Origin: Echinostoma caproni
Taxonomy: Eukaryota; Platyhelminthes; Trematoda; Plagiorchiida; Echinostomatidae
Length of the DNA: 26,505 bases
Direction: 5' to 3'
NCBI GenBank assembly: GCA_900618425.1
Contig: UZAN01042617.1
Location: 2,715-29,219 of the forward strand
This document shows, piece after piece, positions 8,512 to 16,989 of this stretch. Position 1 is the first letter of the stretch, and every line of letters starts with the position of its first letter. The position numbers and the translations under genes are program-made. The notes under the pieces are model-generated. The model was given only the letters and a program-made list of their open reading frames with translations, had not been told where the DNA came from and made no database searches.

Positions 8512-9042
8512 ATTTCTTCACTTGCTTACTATGTTGCTATTGTCGTCGACTCCTGTGCTGTATAGATTGTCTATTTGTTCTTATCAAACAATTCGAGAGG
8601 GAAAACTTTGAACTGTTGCAGTCCTTGTTGTTCCTTTATTCAGACTTAACCTTCAGTCCGGTGTCCACTGGATGGCTTTGGTCATAAAATGGCAGTCTGC
8701 GTTGCTTCGTTTTGCTCTTATCTGCCTCGTTCCTCTGCATAGTGAGGCCAGCTGCAGAAAGCCTCGAGTTGACCATTATCATCTTTATGCACACAGTACG
8801 ACTTGACGCATACACCCAAGACTGAGCTGGTCTGTCCCTGCAGACTCGTACCATTCGGCGTGGGCAGTAGTGTTCGAACATATAGTCTGCCTTTGTCGTG
8901 GTAATGGCATAACCAGTAGACCGTACTATCACCCATCAGTTCTGTACGCTGGGAAACGATAAAATGCATTTCACTAATCGCTATTTTACTCAAGGTCTGC
9001 ATAAACTAAGAATGAGTACTTTCAATGACATGGCAAACAATC

Positions 9043-9048
9043 TTTATT
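9043..9048 (-). promoter_or_regulatory. Possible polyadenylation signal for polycystin-2
   Basis: AATAAA on the minus strand, about 200 bases below the candidate stop at 9244. A second minus-strand AATAAA is at 8634-8639. Hexamers are common in AT-rich DNA, so this is weak. Confidence 0.25.
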
Positions 9049-9162
9049 TCGTAGAACGTGATAGTGGATGGGTGGATGCAGTTGACTATGCATAGATGAG
9101 CGAAATGTGGGGATTTTTTCTTTAGTTTTTTAAGCACATTTAACAGAGGGACAGTGCAAGGC

Positions 9163-9168
9163 AATAAA
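9163..9168 (+). promoter_or_regulatory. Possible polyadenylation signal for the kinase gene
   Basis: First AATAAA on the plus strand after the kinase stop, about 650 bases away. If used, the kinase 3' UTR would run across the minus-strand signal at 9043-9048. Confidence 0.25.
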
Positions 9169-9243
9169 TATCACGTGCAGACATTGAACGAGGGGCATCT
9201 GATGCGTGATTCGAATCGTCCAAGTTGGGCAATACGAATGCTG

Positions 9244-9279
9244 TCACAAATTGTTGTTCCCTCCGACGGATTTGAATTC
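9244..9279 (-). CDS. PKD2: Candidate terminal exon of polycystin-2 (tentative)
   Basis: The minus strand has a strong 3' splice site (T-rich tract then ATTGCAG) ending at 9280. The exon above (10551-10718) ends in phase 0; continuing in phase 0 gives EFKSVGGNNNL and a TGA stop. That would end the protein 11 residues past the coiled coil, much shorter than the vertebrate tail. The other frames after this splice site stay open longer (one reads REQQFVTAFVLPNLDDS and onward to 9135) but do not fit the phase unless another small exon lies between. Only the splice site is firm; the exon itself is a guess. Confidence 0.3.
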   Translation of the reverse strand, partial: EFKSVGGNNNL

Positions 9280-9779
9280 CTGCAATAAAATAAATGGATG
9301 ACAATCCGTGAAGCCGTCTGGACTAAGCAATGTGAAATACGCAATCTAAAATAAGAATAATTCACTCCGGATATTCCATTGACTAATATTTCAGAATAGT
9401 GAAGGGTTCTGTCACTTTGAGTTCACTCCGCCTTTCATGTGTTCACGTTATGGCTGTGATTGCTGTCCGTTATGCTGATTTTCTCTACCCTACCTTCATT
9501 TCTGTTCATAAGGGCTAATCAACGCCTGTTCAGCCAAGCATGCAATACTTGCCAGATTATCTACTCGATATTCTTCCCGTGACCAATACCATCAATATTT
9601 TGCATGTTCACTTAAGAATGTGAGATGTACGCTTCGTGACTGAGTCTTCCTATCCGCTTAAAATGTTATGACCGACCGGGAAAATGATCATTTCGCTCAA
9701 CTCCACAACAAGTGAACTAATTGCGCCAACAACTTTTGGGTACACAAAACGGAAAGATTTAACCTGATTGATAGGGCCT

Positions 9780-10345
9780 CACTCATTGTCAACAAGCTTT
9801 CGTTGCAGTTACGTAACAAAGGTGTGAAAGAGTGAGCGGGATCAACTAAGTTTGGTTTTCATGAACTGTTTTACGATTAATGACCCTCGGGTTCCGTGTG
9901 GCCACCTGGTTATCGGGCGTGGGTTGCGTCATCAACTTCACCAACCACTGTGTAATGTGTTCGGCCATTCGTTGTGATATTTGACGGTTGGTCTTGCCTA
10001 TATGTCACCACAACTGCAGACGAACTGGTGTACAGTCTGAGATAGAACTGGTTCGCCAACTGTTTATGCGTTTGTCGGAATCCATTTTACGAGTAGAGTT
10101 TAGCTGCTGGAATATGCGATTCAGCGACGGCTTTAACTTCTGCTGCACATCGTTCAGAGGGTGATCGCCCCTGATATAGACGGCATTTTGAGGAACAATT
10201 GAAGATGTTACCTTTTTGAGATTGTTTCCTATGAATACCAATGATTCTTTCGGGGTAACCGTTTTGTAGGAACGTGTCTGGGGAACATATATTTCTAGCT
10301 CGATGGAATAAAGTTTTTACGAGTCCGCGTTTGTAAGCCATGGGT
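9780..10345 (-). mobile_element. Second, distinct Penelope-like element fragment (RT end plus GIY-YIG)
   Basis: On the minus strand, from 10341: AYKRGLVKTLFHRARNICS (the 'LVRTLFHRA' block at the end of PLE reverse transcriptase), then NGYPERIIG, PQNAVYIRGDHPLNDVQQKL and KPSLNRIF in a shifted frame, then VHQFVCSCGD (the CxC knuckle before the nuclease) and, after another frame change at about 10005, HIGKTNRQISQRMAEHITQW, which is the GIY-YIG core 'YIGRT.R.L..R..EH' with His in place of the second Tyr. The protein differs strongly from that of the PLE at 6008-6960, so it is another family. Frameshifts and stops make it inactive. It lies just downstream of the last firm polycystin-2 exon, within its last intron if the candidate terminal exon is real. 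Confidence 0.8.
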
Positions 10346-10550
10346 GAAAAGCTGGAGAATTGTAGATAACGACCACTCCATATTTCTTTATGGTGAATAG
10401 AACGTTGTATGGTCCCATTTAATAGATAGACTAACTGTTGTGCAAATCGATAAGATTATATTACAAGGGATTCTCCTAATTCTATCTTAGATATGAAGGT
10501 GACTGCTACGTTTTAGTTAGTCTTAATTGGTCAATTTAGAAAAGTGTTAC

Positions 10551-10718
10551 CTCAGAGTTCAACATTTCAAATAAACGCTGACGATGTTCCCGTTTGGCAT
10601 GTTCCACTTGTTCCAACATGGCTAACAACTCATCGGAATGGGATAACATGGTCAGTAACGAGGCTTCCACTGCGTTCACTCGCGCAACCATTTCTTTGTA
10701 GTCCATTGGATCCACATA
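10551..10718 (-). CDS. PKD2: Polycystin-2 exon: C-terminal coiled coil
   Basis: This exon gives 56 residues, phase 0 at both ends, with acceptor AAACAG|TAT and donor GAG|GTAACA. It reads DYKEMVARVNAVEASLLTML, then HSDELLAMLEQVEHAK, then an Arg/Glu-rich end (REHRQRLFEMLNSE). It lines up with the vertebrate segment '[41 protein letters not shown]', the coiled coil through which polycystin-2 trimerises and binds polycystin-1. Heptad spacing of V/L/M is clear. The exon has no start codon and is hidden in a non-coding-looking region; it was found by its fit to the family. It may join directly to the acidic exon at 14329-14412 or through a small missed exon. Confidence 0.85.
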
Positions 10719-11329
10719 CTGTTTTGGTGATGGTGTATAAAAGGGAAAGAAAGGAGTAAATGGGTCAAGAATGACAACATATCCTCATTGCGTTAATTAC
10801 CGGTTAACGGTGATATAGATAGAGTTTTAGCCAGGTTTATGATACTTCCGAAACTCGAGGTGACGCATAACCCGACGCACGAATTCGGTAGATAATTTTT
10901 GCGGTTAATACCTTGAGAAAAATAGGCAATACTTGTAGCAATGTTGTTATGGTTGAGTATAACGTTCACTTGACACAGGTCCTGTAGGACGCGAACGACA
11001 AGTTTCTCAGACAGTATCCTCAAATGTCGGGTGAAGTGCCATGACTATCGGGAACGATAAGAATCGAGAGTGCTGACGAGATGTGTTGATTATCGTTCTA
11101 GCTGATTTACTTCAGGCCTAATTGAACTTCCTCATTATCCAAAGAGTCGATTACTGCAAATTTTCGATATTTAAAAGCACAATCTGTGTGATTACTGCTA
11201 TTCACGAGGGGAATTCGCCCATGAGTTTCTACACGCCAATCAAGTCTAAAAGCCCACCATTTGAACCTGACAAACACTCAACAAACCTTGAAATCTAACA
11301 CTGAATAACATCGAAGTATCTGTCAATGC
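10719..11329. other. Polycystin-2 intron, part without recognised element
   Basis: I see no coding homology or structured repeat. An open frame on the minus strand at 10793-11023 has no family resemblance. Confidence 0.45.
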
Positions 11330-11429
11330 GATGATGCAAACAGGTGCGTTGTTCGATGTACACAGTCACTCCTTTGAATGGCAGACCTGATATTGCTCAC
11401 AAATCTGTGACATGCTGACCCAGAACCGG

Positions 11430-12790
11430 AGGCATGTTCGCGAGAAACCGCAAGTCGCAAAATATCCTCGTCCTCAATTGTTTTCACGAAACGATCTCGT
11501 CCTATCGCGCTAACCCCAGCGGTTCTAAAGTTGTTTGAAAAGGCCGTCCTGAGTCGTTTGTAGTCAATTACCACAATACCTTGCGACTCCCTCCAGTTCC
11601 CTCCAGTTTGCATATATATCCAACAGATCTACCTTGCACGCCGTATCAGTAAATCATTGAACAGCTCGGCTAAGTCTCTCCGCTGTATTTTCCTTGATTA
11701 TTCGTCCGCGTTTGATTTTGTTTCTCGATAACCCCTTTTCAAAGTGGAACCTTTGGGCACTCCGAGACAGCTGCTCTCATAGCTTTCTGACTACTTCACA
11801 GAGAGGGTCCAGTGCATCAAATAAGGAAAAATGACATCAAAACCTCTTGTTAATAATTCTGGTGTTCTTCAAGGTGCTGTTCTATCTCCGTATATTTTTT
11901 CTGTTTTTATGAGTGATCCTTCGGGCCGACCCCTGGGAACATCCGAAAGTATGGTAATGGCGTTTTGTCAGAAAATTTCACCTTCGGAATTCGATTCTTT
12001 TACTCAAAATCTATTCCACATCCAACAGTTTTCCAATCAATCCGGTATCAGTCTTTACATATCTAAGTGTATCTGCTACCCTTACCTGTAAACCTGTGTC
12101 CAGAATGACATCAGTCAATTACCTGGGTGTCACTATCAACAGCAATCTTCATTAATCCGCACACAATTACAATTGTGTGGGAAAGCTGGGACGCCTGTCT
12201 TTTCAGTTACGCAAACTCAGACAATTCCGAACCCCATAGCCAGTCCTGTCCTCTTTCGTTCACCAATGCGTTTAAGCCAGTCTACTCTATTGCTCCCTTG
12301 TAGTGTTTTCCGACCTTTTAACATAAGACTTCAAAACAGTTCGTTGCAGTTTGACGATAATCAGTCATGCATCATAAATCCCGATCGATTCATTGATCAC
12401 AGAACTCAGTAATGGTCACATCAACTCTTGCGTTAAATTTGCCAATAAGGTTCTAGACGACCCTCTTCACCCACTGCATCCTGATCTATCATCTTGTCGC
12501 TCCCATCCGTCCACACGCTCCTCTTTTCGGCATCTCTCCTGTCGCATTAATCTTTATAAAAATTCCGCTGTACCCTACCTGGCCCGACTCCTAACCAAAA
12601 AGTAACAGGTCGCAAATGAAGTACGTCAGAGCTTCTGAACATGAAACAAACTTCAGCGACATTCTTTACGTTGTATCTTATATGAGACTATATATTTTAT
12701 TCCGCGTGACGAATTCTGTACATTTGTAACTAATATGTAAGCATATAAGCTTACACAATATATATAAACACAAATAAAAATAGGGAGATG
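11430..12790 (+). mobile_element. Decayed CR1-like LINE, reverse transcriptase half
   Basis: Plus-strand frames, in order: LTPAVLKLFEKAVLSRL (about 11505-11560, partly shifted), SLRCIFLDYSSAFDFVSR at 11675-11730 (RT motif A, D..SAFD), DYFTERVQCIK, NNSGVLQGAVLSPYIFSVFM at 11850-11912 (motif B), then after loss of a clear motif C, TSVNYLGVTINSNLH at about 12108-12152, GKAG.LSFQLRKLRQFRTP at 12178-12235, and at the end CRSHPSTRSSFRHLSCRINL, YKNSAVPYLARLL with a stop at 12603. This follows the CR1/Jockey pattern ('FLDYSSAFD', 'GVPQGSVLSP.LF', 'S.NYLG'). Stops and frameshifts abound. An A-rich segment at 12765-12780 probably ends it. It lies in the intron of polycystin-2, in the opposite orientation. 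Confidence 0.78.
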
Positions 12791-13534
12791 GCGGAGGCTG
12801 GAGCTATTTGACATTGCTGCATTCATTTCCGCTTAATGAGTACTGCCAATCCATGCGCCAGACAGAAGTGGACGAACTAAAAAGTGAAATAGTTCGGCTG
12901 GTCTTCATCAGTAGTGGGTTTCGTAACGTGTGCTATGCGCGTGCAACTTGCCGACGGTCTCTCTAAGACGGATCAAACTCAAGGGTTATCTGAAGTTTTG
13001 GAAATCCTCTTGATCACATCCATTGTCTGCTTTCCGCATAAGAGAGATCGGTCAGTTTTCGTCTTGGAGTTGACAGGAATCGTTGGTTGGGTATGGGTGT
13101 TACTTAGCTCCTAGTATTCAACTGAGTCGAATGTTGCTGAAGGGGAGATAGCTCCTTTGGCATACCTAAAAAATATTGATTGTCATCATGTCAATGCTTT
13201 TCGCCAGGATTGTACGTAGTCCGTCGTTTACCCGCAACATGTGTCCTATGGAAGCCTGACCGGCCGGCTGGTTATACACCTGGTTGTAAAATTCTGTAAC
13301 AAGTATTCTTTATGCATACCTTTTATCCCTGCAATTCTTGGTTAAATGTGACTTCACCCAGTCGGCTGCACCGTGTTTTACTCCTATTGCATCTTGAAGA
13401 ATGTGCAACACAGGTTTTTCTACTTTATGCATCCACTGCCCGATTAACTCAGTTCTTGCCTACGGCTCTTTATCTATTTGAATCAAATTCATGTAATGAG
13501 CGATATGAGTGATGGACAGCGGTGTTCAACACAA
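12791..13534. other. Intronic stretch with no recognised element
   Basis: No convincing homology in any frame. A short readable piece at about 12840-12920 (MRQTEVDELKSEIVRL) looks protein-like but has no context. Confidence 0.4.
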
Positions 13535-13802
13535 GGGTGGTGGTGGCGCAGTCATTTATTCGCTACCACAGGCGTGCTTTTGAACCTATGACCCGAGGTT
13601 CGAGCCCCGCCACCCAACTTTGGTGGTAGGTAGCTGTGCTGTCGTCCGGTTCAACACCACGTCTAACCTATCAGAGCTTTATGTGGTTCACCACTCCAAG
13701 TCCCGGGGCTTAGGTTACCAGTTTCCATCACAGAATAGCAGGTTCTCGTGACTATGGGGTTTATTCCGTCAGCTGTTCATCACACGAAAGTGTAATAAAA
13801 AG
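13535..13802 (+). mobile_element. tRNA-derived SINE
   Basis: The left end resembles a tRNA gene: an A box TGGCGCAGTC at 13544-13553 and a B box GGTTCGAGCCC at 13597-13607, with possible acceptor-stem complementarity between GGTGGTG and CGCCACC. These are RNA polymerase III promoter elements. A unique body follows (13615-13780), including CTTTATGTGGTTCACCACTC, and the element ends in a short hairpin (ACAC GAAA GTGT) and TAATAAAA. The same body occurs inverted at 953-1100. A weaker inverted match is at 13985-14020. Like other SINEs it would rely on a LINE for movement; which one is not evident. Confidence 0.75.
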
Positions 13803-13818
13803 CAGCTGCCCAAGGTTC

Positions 13819-13835
13819 GTGGGTTCAAATCTCAC
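13819..13835 (+). repeat. Second tRNA T-arm-like sequence after the SINE
   Basis: GTGGGTTCAAATCTCAC forms a T-stem and loop and contains a B box (GGTTCAAATCT, 13822-13832). No matching A box is visible at the right distance upstream, so it looks like the 3' half of a tRNA or of another tRNA-type SINE joined to the tail of the first. Confidence 0.5.
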
Positions 13836-13984
13836 CTGTTTTGAGTACTTCTTATTTCCTCCGGACAGCCTTGATTTGATCACAGCCTTGTTCCTCAGGA
13901 TAATCTGTACGGTGGCGTGCGATTCATTAGATTAATATCTCTAAGGCCACGAAAACCTACCGTTCGGCTATGGGAACAGGCGAT

Positions 13985-14020
13985 CGGAATGTTAGGGCTT
14001 GGAGTAGTGAATTACATAAA
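13985..14020 (-). repeat. Short inverted fragment of the SINE body
   Basis: The plus-strand text GCTTGGAGTAGTGAATTACA followed by TAAAGTCCC is a diverged match to the minus-strand SINE copy at 1055-1085, that is, inverted relative to the SINE 200 bases to its left. Only about 35 bases are alike, so confidence is modest. Confidence 0.4.
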
Positions 14021-14328
14021 GTCCCTTCAGAAAAGAACAGTTGTGGTGTTGACCCCAATAACAATGAAGCTGAGTGATGATGAAGGGGTTGAGACCTCTA
14101 CCGTTACGGTCTGGGCATTTCAGTGCGAGCAATATAAACCGCCTGAATATCTACATCCCAGTTGAACCACAAAGTTGTGGTCATTAGAGTTTTCCACTTT
14201 ATTTTTCTCGATTCAGTGTTGGATATGGCTTTTATGGTTGATTTTATCTACCCAGTACGAGCATGATTTTTTCGACCTGGTATTTTTTCTTACTGTCTGA
14301 TCTATAGCGTATAGAGTGTGTGACTCAC

Positions 14329-14412
14329 ATCCAATTCCTCATCGTTCTCAGCGCCCTCTTCATCGGTCCCATGACCTTCATCTTCGTCCACATTCTTCAT
14401 CGATTTCCGTAC
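14329..14412 (-). CDS. PKD2: Polycystin-2 exon: acidic linker
   Basis: The exon gives 28 residues: VRKSMKNVDEDEGHGTDEEG then AENDEELD. It is phase 0 at both ends, with acceptor TTCCAAG|GTA and donor GAT|GTGAGT. In vertebrate polycystin-2 a Glu/Asp-rich segment ('SLDDSEEDDDEDSGHSS') separates the EF-hand from the coiled coil, and this exon occupies the same place. Sequence identity is low because the segment is low in complexity; the call rests on position, splice sites and phase. Confidence 0.75.
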
Positions 14413-15523
14413 CTTGGAACAAATGAATTAAGTCAAAACAAAATAGTTTGGTGAAGAACAACGTCAGGTTAAATGAACGGTAGGAATGCAGTTCGCTTCA
14501 AATGAGTAGCAGTTACACGGGACAAATAAGTTGGTTTTTTATTCATGACCAAATAAAGCTGTATCTGCTAGAACCCCCTGACCGCATTGTCAGCTTGCAT
14601 GAAAATAATGAAGTCCATAGTGTTCAAATGGCATCATAAACAATGATTAGGTTCTTTAGTTCGGAAGTAAAGAAAAAAAGCATTTGGCGATGCCAAACTA
14701 GACATTGGACTGACACAACAATTTTAAATCTGTTTGCCAAATATGGACCAACGAACATTGTATTTAATTCGCTTTTTAATTCCGGTTATTGTCGCCAAAC
14801 TTCCTTTGTTTCGCAAGTGGTGTCGGGGATGCATTCGCTCCCTGCTGTGGTAGTTTATGACGGTACCTGGCGGTTGGTCTATTGAAACAAACCGAACTAT
14901 TTCATTTATACTAATCTATGATGACTGGTTAATGGGTGGAATGGGTCAAGAGCTTTTGAATGGCAAGTAATTAATCGATCAGTTGTCGAACATTAGAAAG
15001 CCGTAGGTAAAATGTTGAAAACGTTTTGTGCTTTGCTTGACAATTACGATGTACTCCTAACAAGATTTGTATTTGTATAACTTGTGTAAGTACATATGCT
15101 TACATTTCAGTTAAGATGTAGATTTGCTTAGTAAACGTCCTATAACTAAAAGTGTTAATCACTGCGGTTGATTACTACTCTCATTGAAGTTATTAAACCG
15201 CAAGGCATCAGGAACTGCCTAAATATTTTCACATTGTTTTCAGTCACCATGACTTCCTTTTAGGATGTGAGTGAACAAACTTGTGTTCCTATGTTCCGAT
15301 CTCACTCCTATCCTATCCAGAATTCAAGAATGCAATCGTATCCTCATTGATTGCTATGATTTTTTTTCAGTTTGTATCATCAGTAATATTTCAGTGATAG
15401 CTTTTATGGACAATTAATAGATGTGGGAACAAATATTATCGGACCTATCTAAACGCTAGCTACCGGAAACGATGCACGGAACTCAGTATTCGAAACACTG
15501 GCCAATCGGAGACGATAACTCAC
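14413..15523. other. Polycystin-2 intron
   Basis: The 1.1 kb is AT-rich, with no element or exon recognised. Confidence 0.5.
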
Positions 15524-15638
15524 CCCAATCTCCATTTCATCCTCCATACGGCGTTGTTCTTTCACATTCAAACAATTGTCTCCGTCACGATCATACTTCA
15601 CGAAGGTCGATGTGATCTCTGCCTCACCGAACCCATAT
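15524..15638 (-). CDS. PKD2: Polycystin-2 exon: canonical calcium-binding EF-hand
   Basis: The exon gives 38 residues plus the last base of a split codon: YGFGEAEITSTFVKYDRDGD, then NCLNVKEQRRMEDEMEIG. The loop DRDGDNCLNVKE has Asp at positions 1, 3 and 5, Asn at 9 and Glu at 12, as needed for calcium binding. It matches the single functional EF-hand of human polycystin-2 ('[20 protein letters not shown]'). The acceptor AATGTAG|A takes one base to complete the codon begun at 20211 (phase 2), and the donor is GGG|GTGAGT, phase 0. The EF-hand couples cytosolic calcium to channel gating in vertebrates; the same role here is inference. Confidence 0.92.
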
Positions 15639-16129
15639 CTACATTTGGGATGAATGGAAAAGGGAGAGCATGCATTTAAAATGATTGTTGAAAACAAGCT
15701 GAATTTTATATCGTCTTGGCAATCAGGATAGAACTAAGAAAAGAGAGAAAAGTGAGCACAAGCGTGAATACATGTTCTAACCATAGAATCGACTGAAATA
15801 CGCAGGGGAGATAAAATAGCAACGGTTGTCATTATTCTGATAGTAAAATGATGCATAACTAGAAATAATTTACCTAGTGCAAAATGGTGCTACTCGTGCA
15901 CGAGTGCACACAAACACACCACGAAACCGCTTCCAGGTGGTCAATTTGGAGACTGGGTTTCCGACCACTCTTTTGGTCTCAAGTAAAGTTAATCGGATTG
16001 GTTAGATGCAAGAAGGCAACCAAAATGGGCCATACCGTTGTCGATCAGACATGGAGACCGAGAAGATGATTGTTTGACGCTTGTGATATTTATTTGCATC
16101 ATTTTCTTAATAGAATAAACTGTACCACC
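15639..16129. other. Polycystin-2 intron, left part
   Basis: No recognised exon. The right end (from about 15950) may already be diverged mobile DNA leading into the LINE tail at 16130, but I cannot align it. Confidence 0.4.
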
Positions 16130-16570
16130 GCTCGACCTCCATTGATTACATTGGTTGGGGGCATGTGTTACGTATGTCACCAAACAGGTTTCCACGGCGC
16201 GCGACGCTTGCCGAGGCAGGCAGTGGATGGAAATAATGGAGGGTGGTCAAACTTAAACCTAGCACGAGATTATGAAAACCCTAACCAGGAGAATCGGTCA
16301 TATAGGTCACGTTAGGCTCCCTCAATAGGGATCTAAGGATCATTCCAATCCATGGTTAGAGACAATGAATGATGATGGCTGAATGTTGTGAACAGTGGTG
16401 TTTTTGCATCTCAGTTTCTTTGCAACCTTAGAGTACTGCAATTTCTCATTTTTTTACACTGCATTCAACATCTCAATCCTCCCAAGTCCTCGTCCCAATG
16501 GGAAGGCAAAAGGTAACGTCCAAAACCATCGCACAAAAATGCATGGTGAATGGTTGTACAAATTGAAACT
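16130..16570 (+). mobile_element. C-terminal end and 3' UTR of an RTE-like LINE
   Basis: Plus strand: WLGACVTYVTKQVSTARDAC at about 16153-16212 (the WLGHVLRMP block, diverged), then EGGQT, HEIMKTLTRRIGHIGHVRLP at 16261-16320 and NPWLETMNDDG at 16348-16380, the family's 'GMKTLT..L..VGL.RLPGWG.RD....WLETL.DM' tail. The 3' UTR to about 16570 matches 200-388 in diverged form, both ending at a GAAACTGA-like run. Two stops interrupt it. It is the third copy of the segment also present at 74-174 and 1787-1887, and clearly the oldest of the three. Confidence 0.7.
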
Positions 16571-16989
16571 GAAACCGACCCACAGATCGTCTTGGATTTG
16601 CCGGATTCGGTGTTATTCAGAGAGTTTTCAGTCTGAGTTCGCGCTATACAATTCCGAAAACTACAAAAATTTCCGTTACGTCGGGGACAGCATGTTACTG
16701 ATGAAGTTTTTGAAAACGATATTTGCTTTGAGCAGACAATAGTCCTACTGTTGCAGAACGGTGATATATCCATCTTTCATCATCTTACTCTCAAGTATAA
16801 ATCGTCAAATGCTTATTCTCTGCTTGAGGTAATTGTGGGCTATACACATTCCATTCTAATGTCACGGCGTATGGTCGAGAAATTGGCTGATATAATCCGG
16901 CAAAAGCCTACTGCCAGTGGAACTGCATGCTAACGAATGCCTTTTCAGGTTGCGGATAAAAGGATTGGTCTCCTACCAATTATTCACAT

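Larger units (their letters stand above)
8512..9243. other. Region between the convergent kinase and polycystin-2 genes
   Basis: It probably holds the 3' UTR of the kinase and perhaps that of polycystin-2. Polyadenylation hexamers visible are AATAAA at 9163-9168 on the plus strand, and AATAAA on the minus strand at 9043-9048 and 8634-8639. Two overlapping minus-strand open frames (8636-8932 and 8718-9002) have no recognisable similarity and I do not call them genes. Confidence 0.45.

Noticed and set aside
8636..9002. Two overlapping minus-strand frames just beyond the kinase gene, with a splice-acceptor-like TTTCCCAG at 8952-8959 and AATAAA at 8634-8639
   Set aside because: They could be a last exon of polycystin-2, but neither frame resembles the family's tail, and two long frames in the same 300 bases suggest chance.
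10793..11023. Minus-strand frame of 76 codons as an extra polycystin-2 exon
   Set aside because: No similarity to the channel, no fitting splice sites, and it lies between two exons already in phase.
12905..12911. CTGATGA on the minus strand as a hammerhead core
   Set aside because: No stem II and no GAAA follow on that strand.
13917..14165. Plus-strand frame of 82 codons
   Set aside because: Part of it is a diverged SINE fragment read as protein; no homology.
16070..16315. Open frame of 81 codons on the plus strand with a protein-like look (ending near NGGWSNLNLARD)
   Set aside because: It is a shifted reading of the LINE C-terminal segment; another frame of the same bases gives the known LINE blocks.
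16699..16720. CTGATGA followed by GAAA on the plus strand
   Set aside because: The bases between cannot form stem II.
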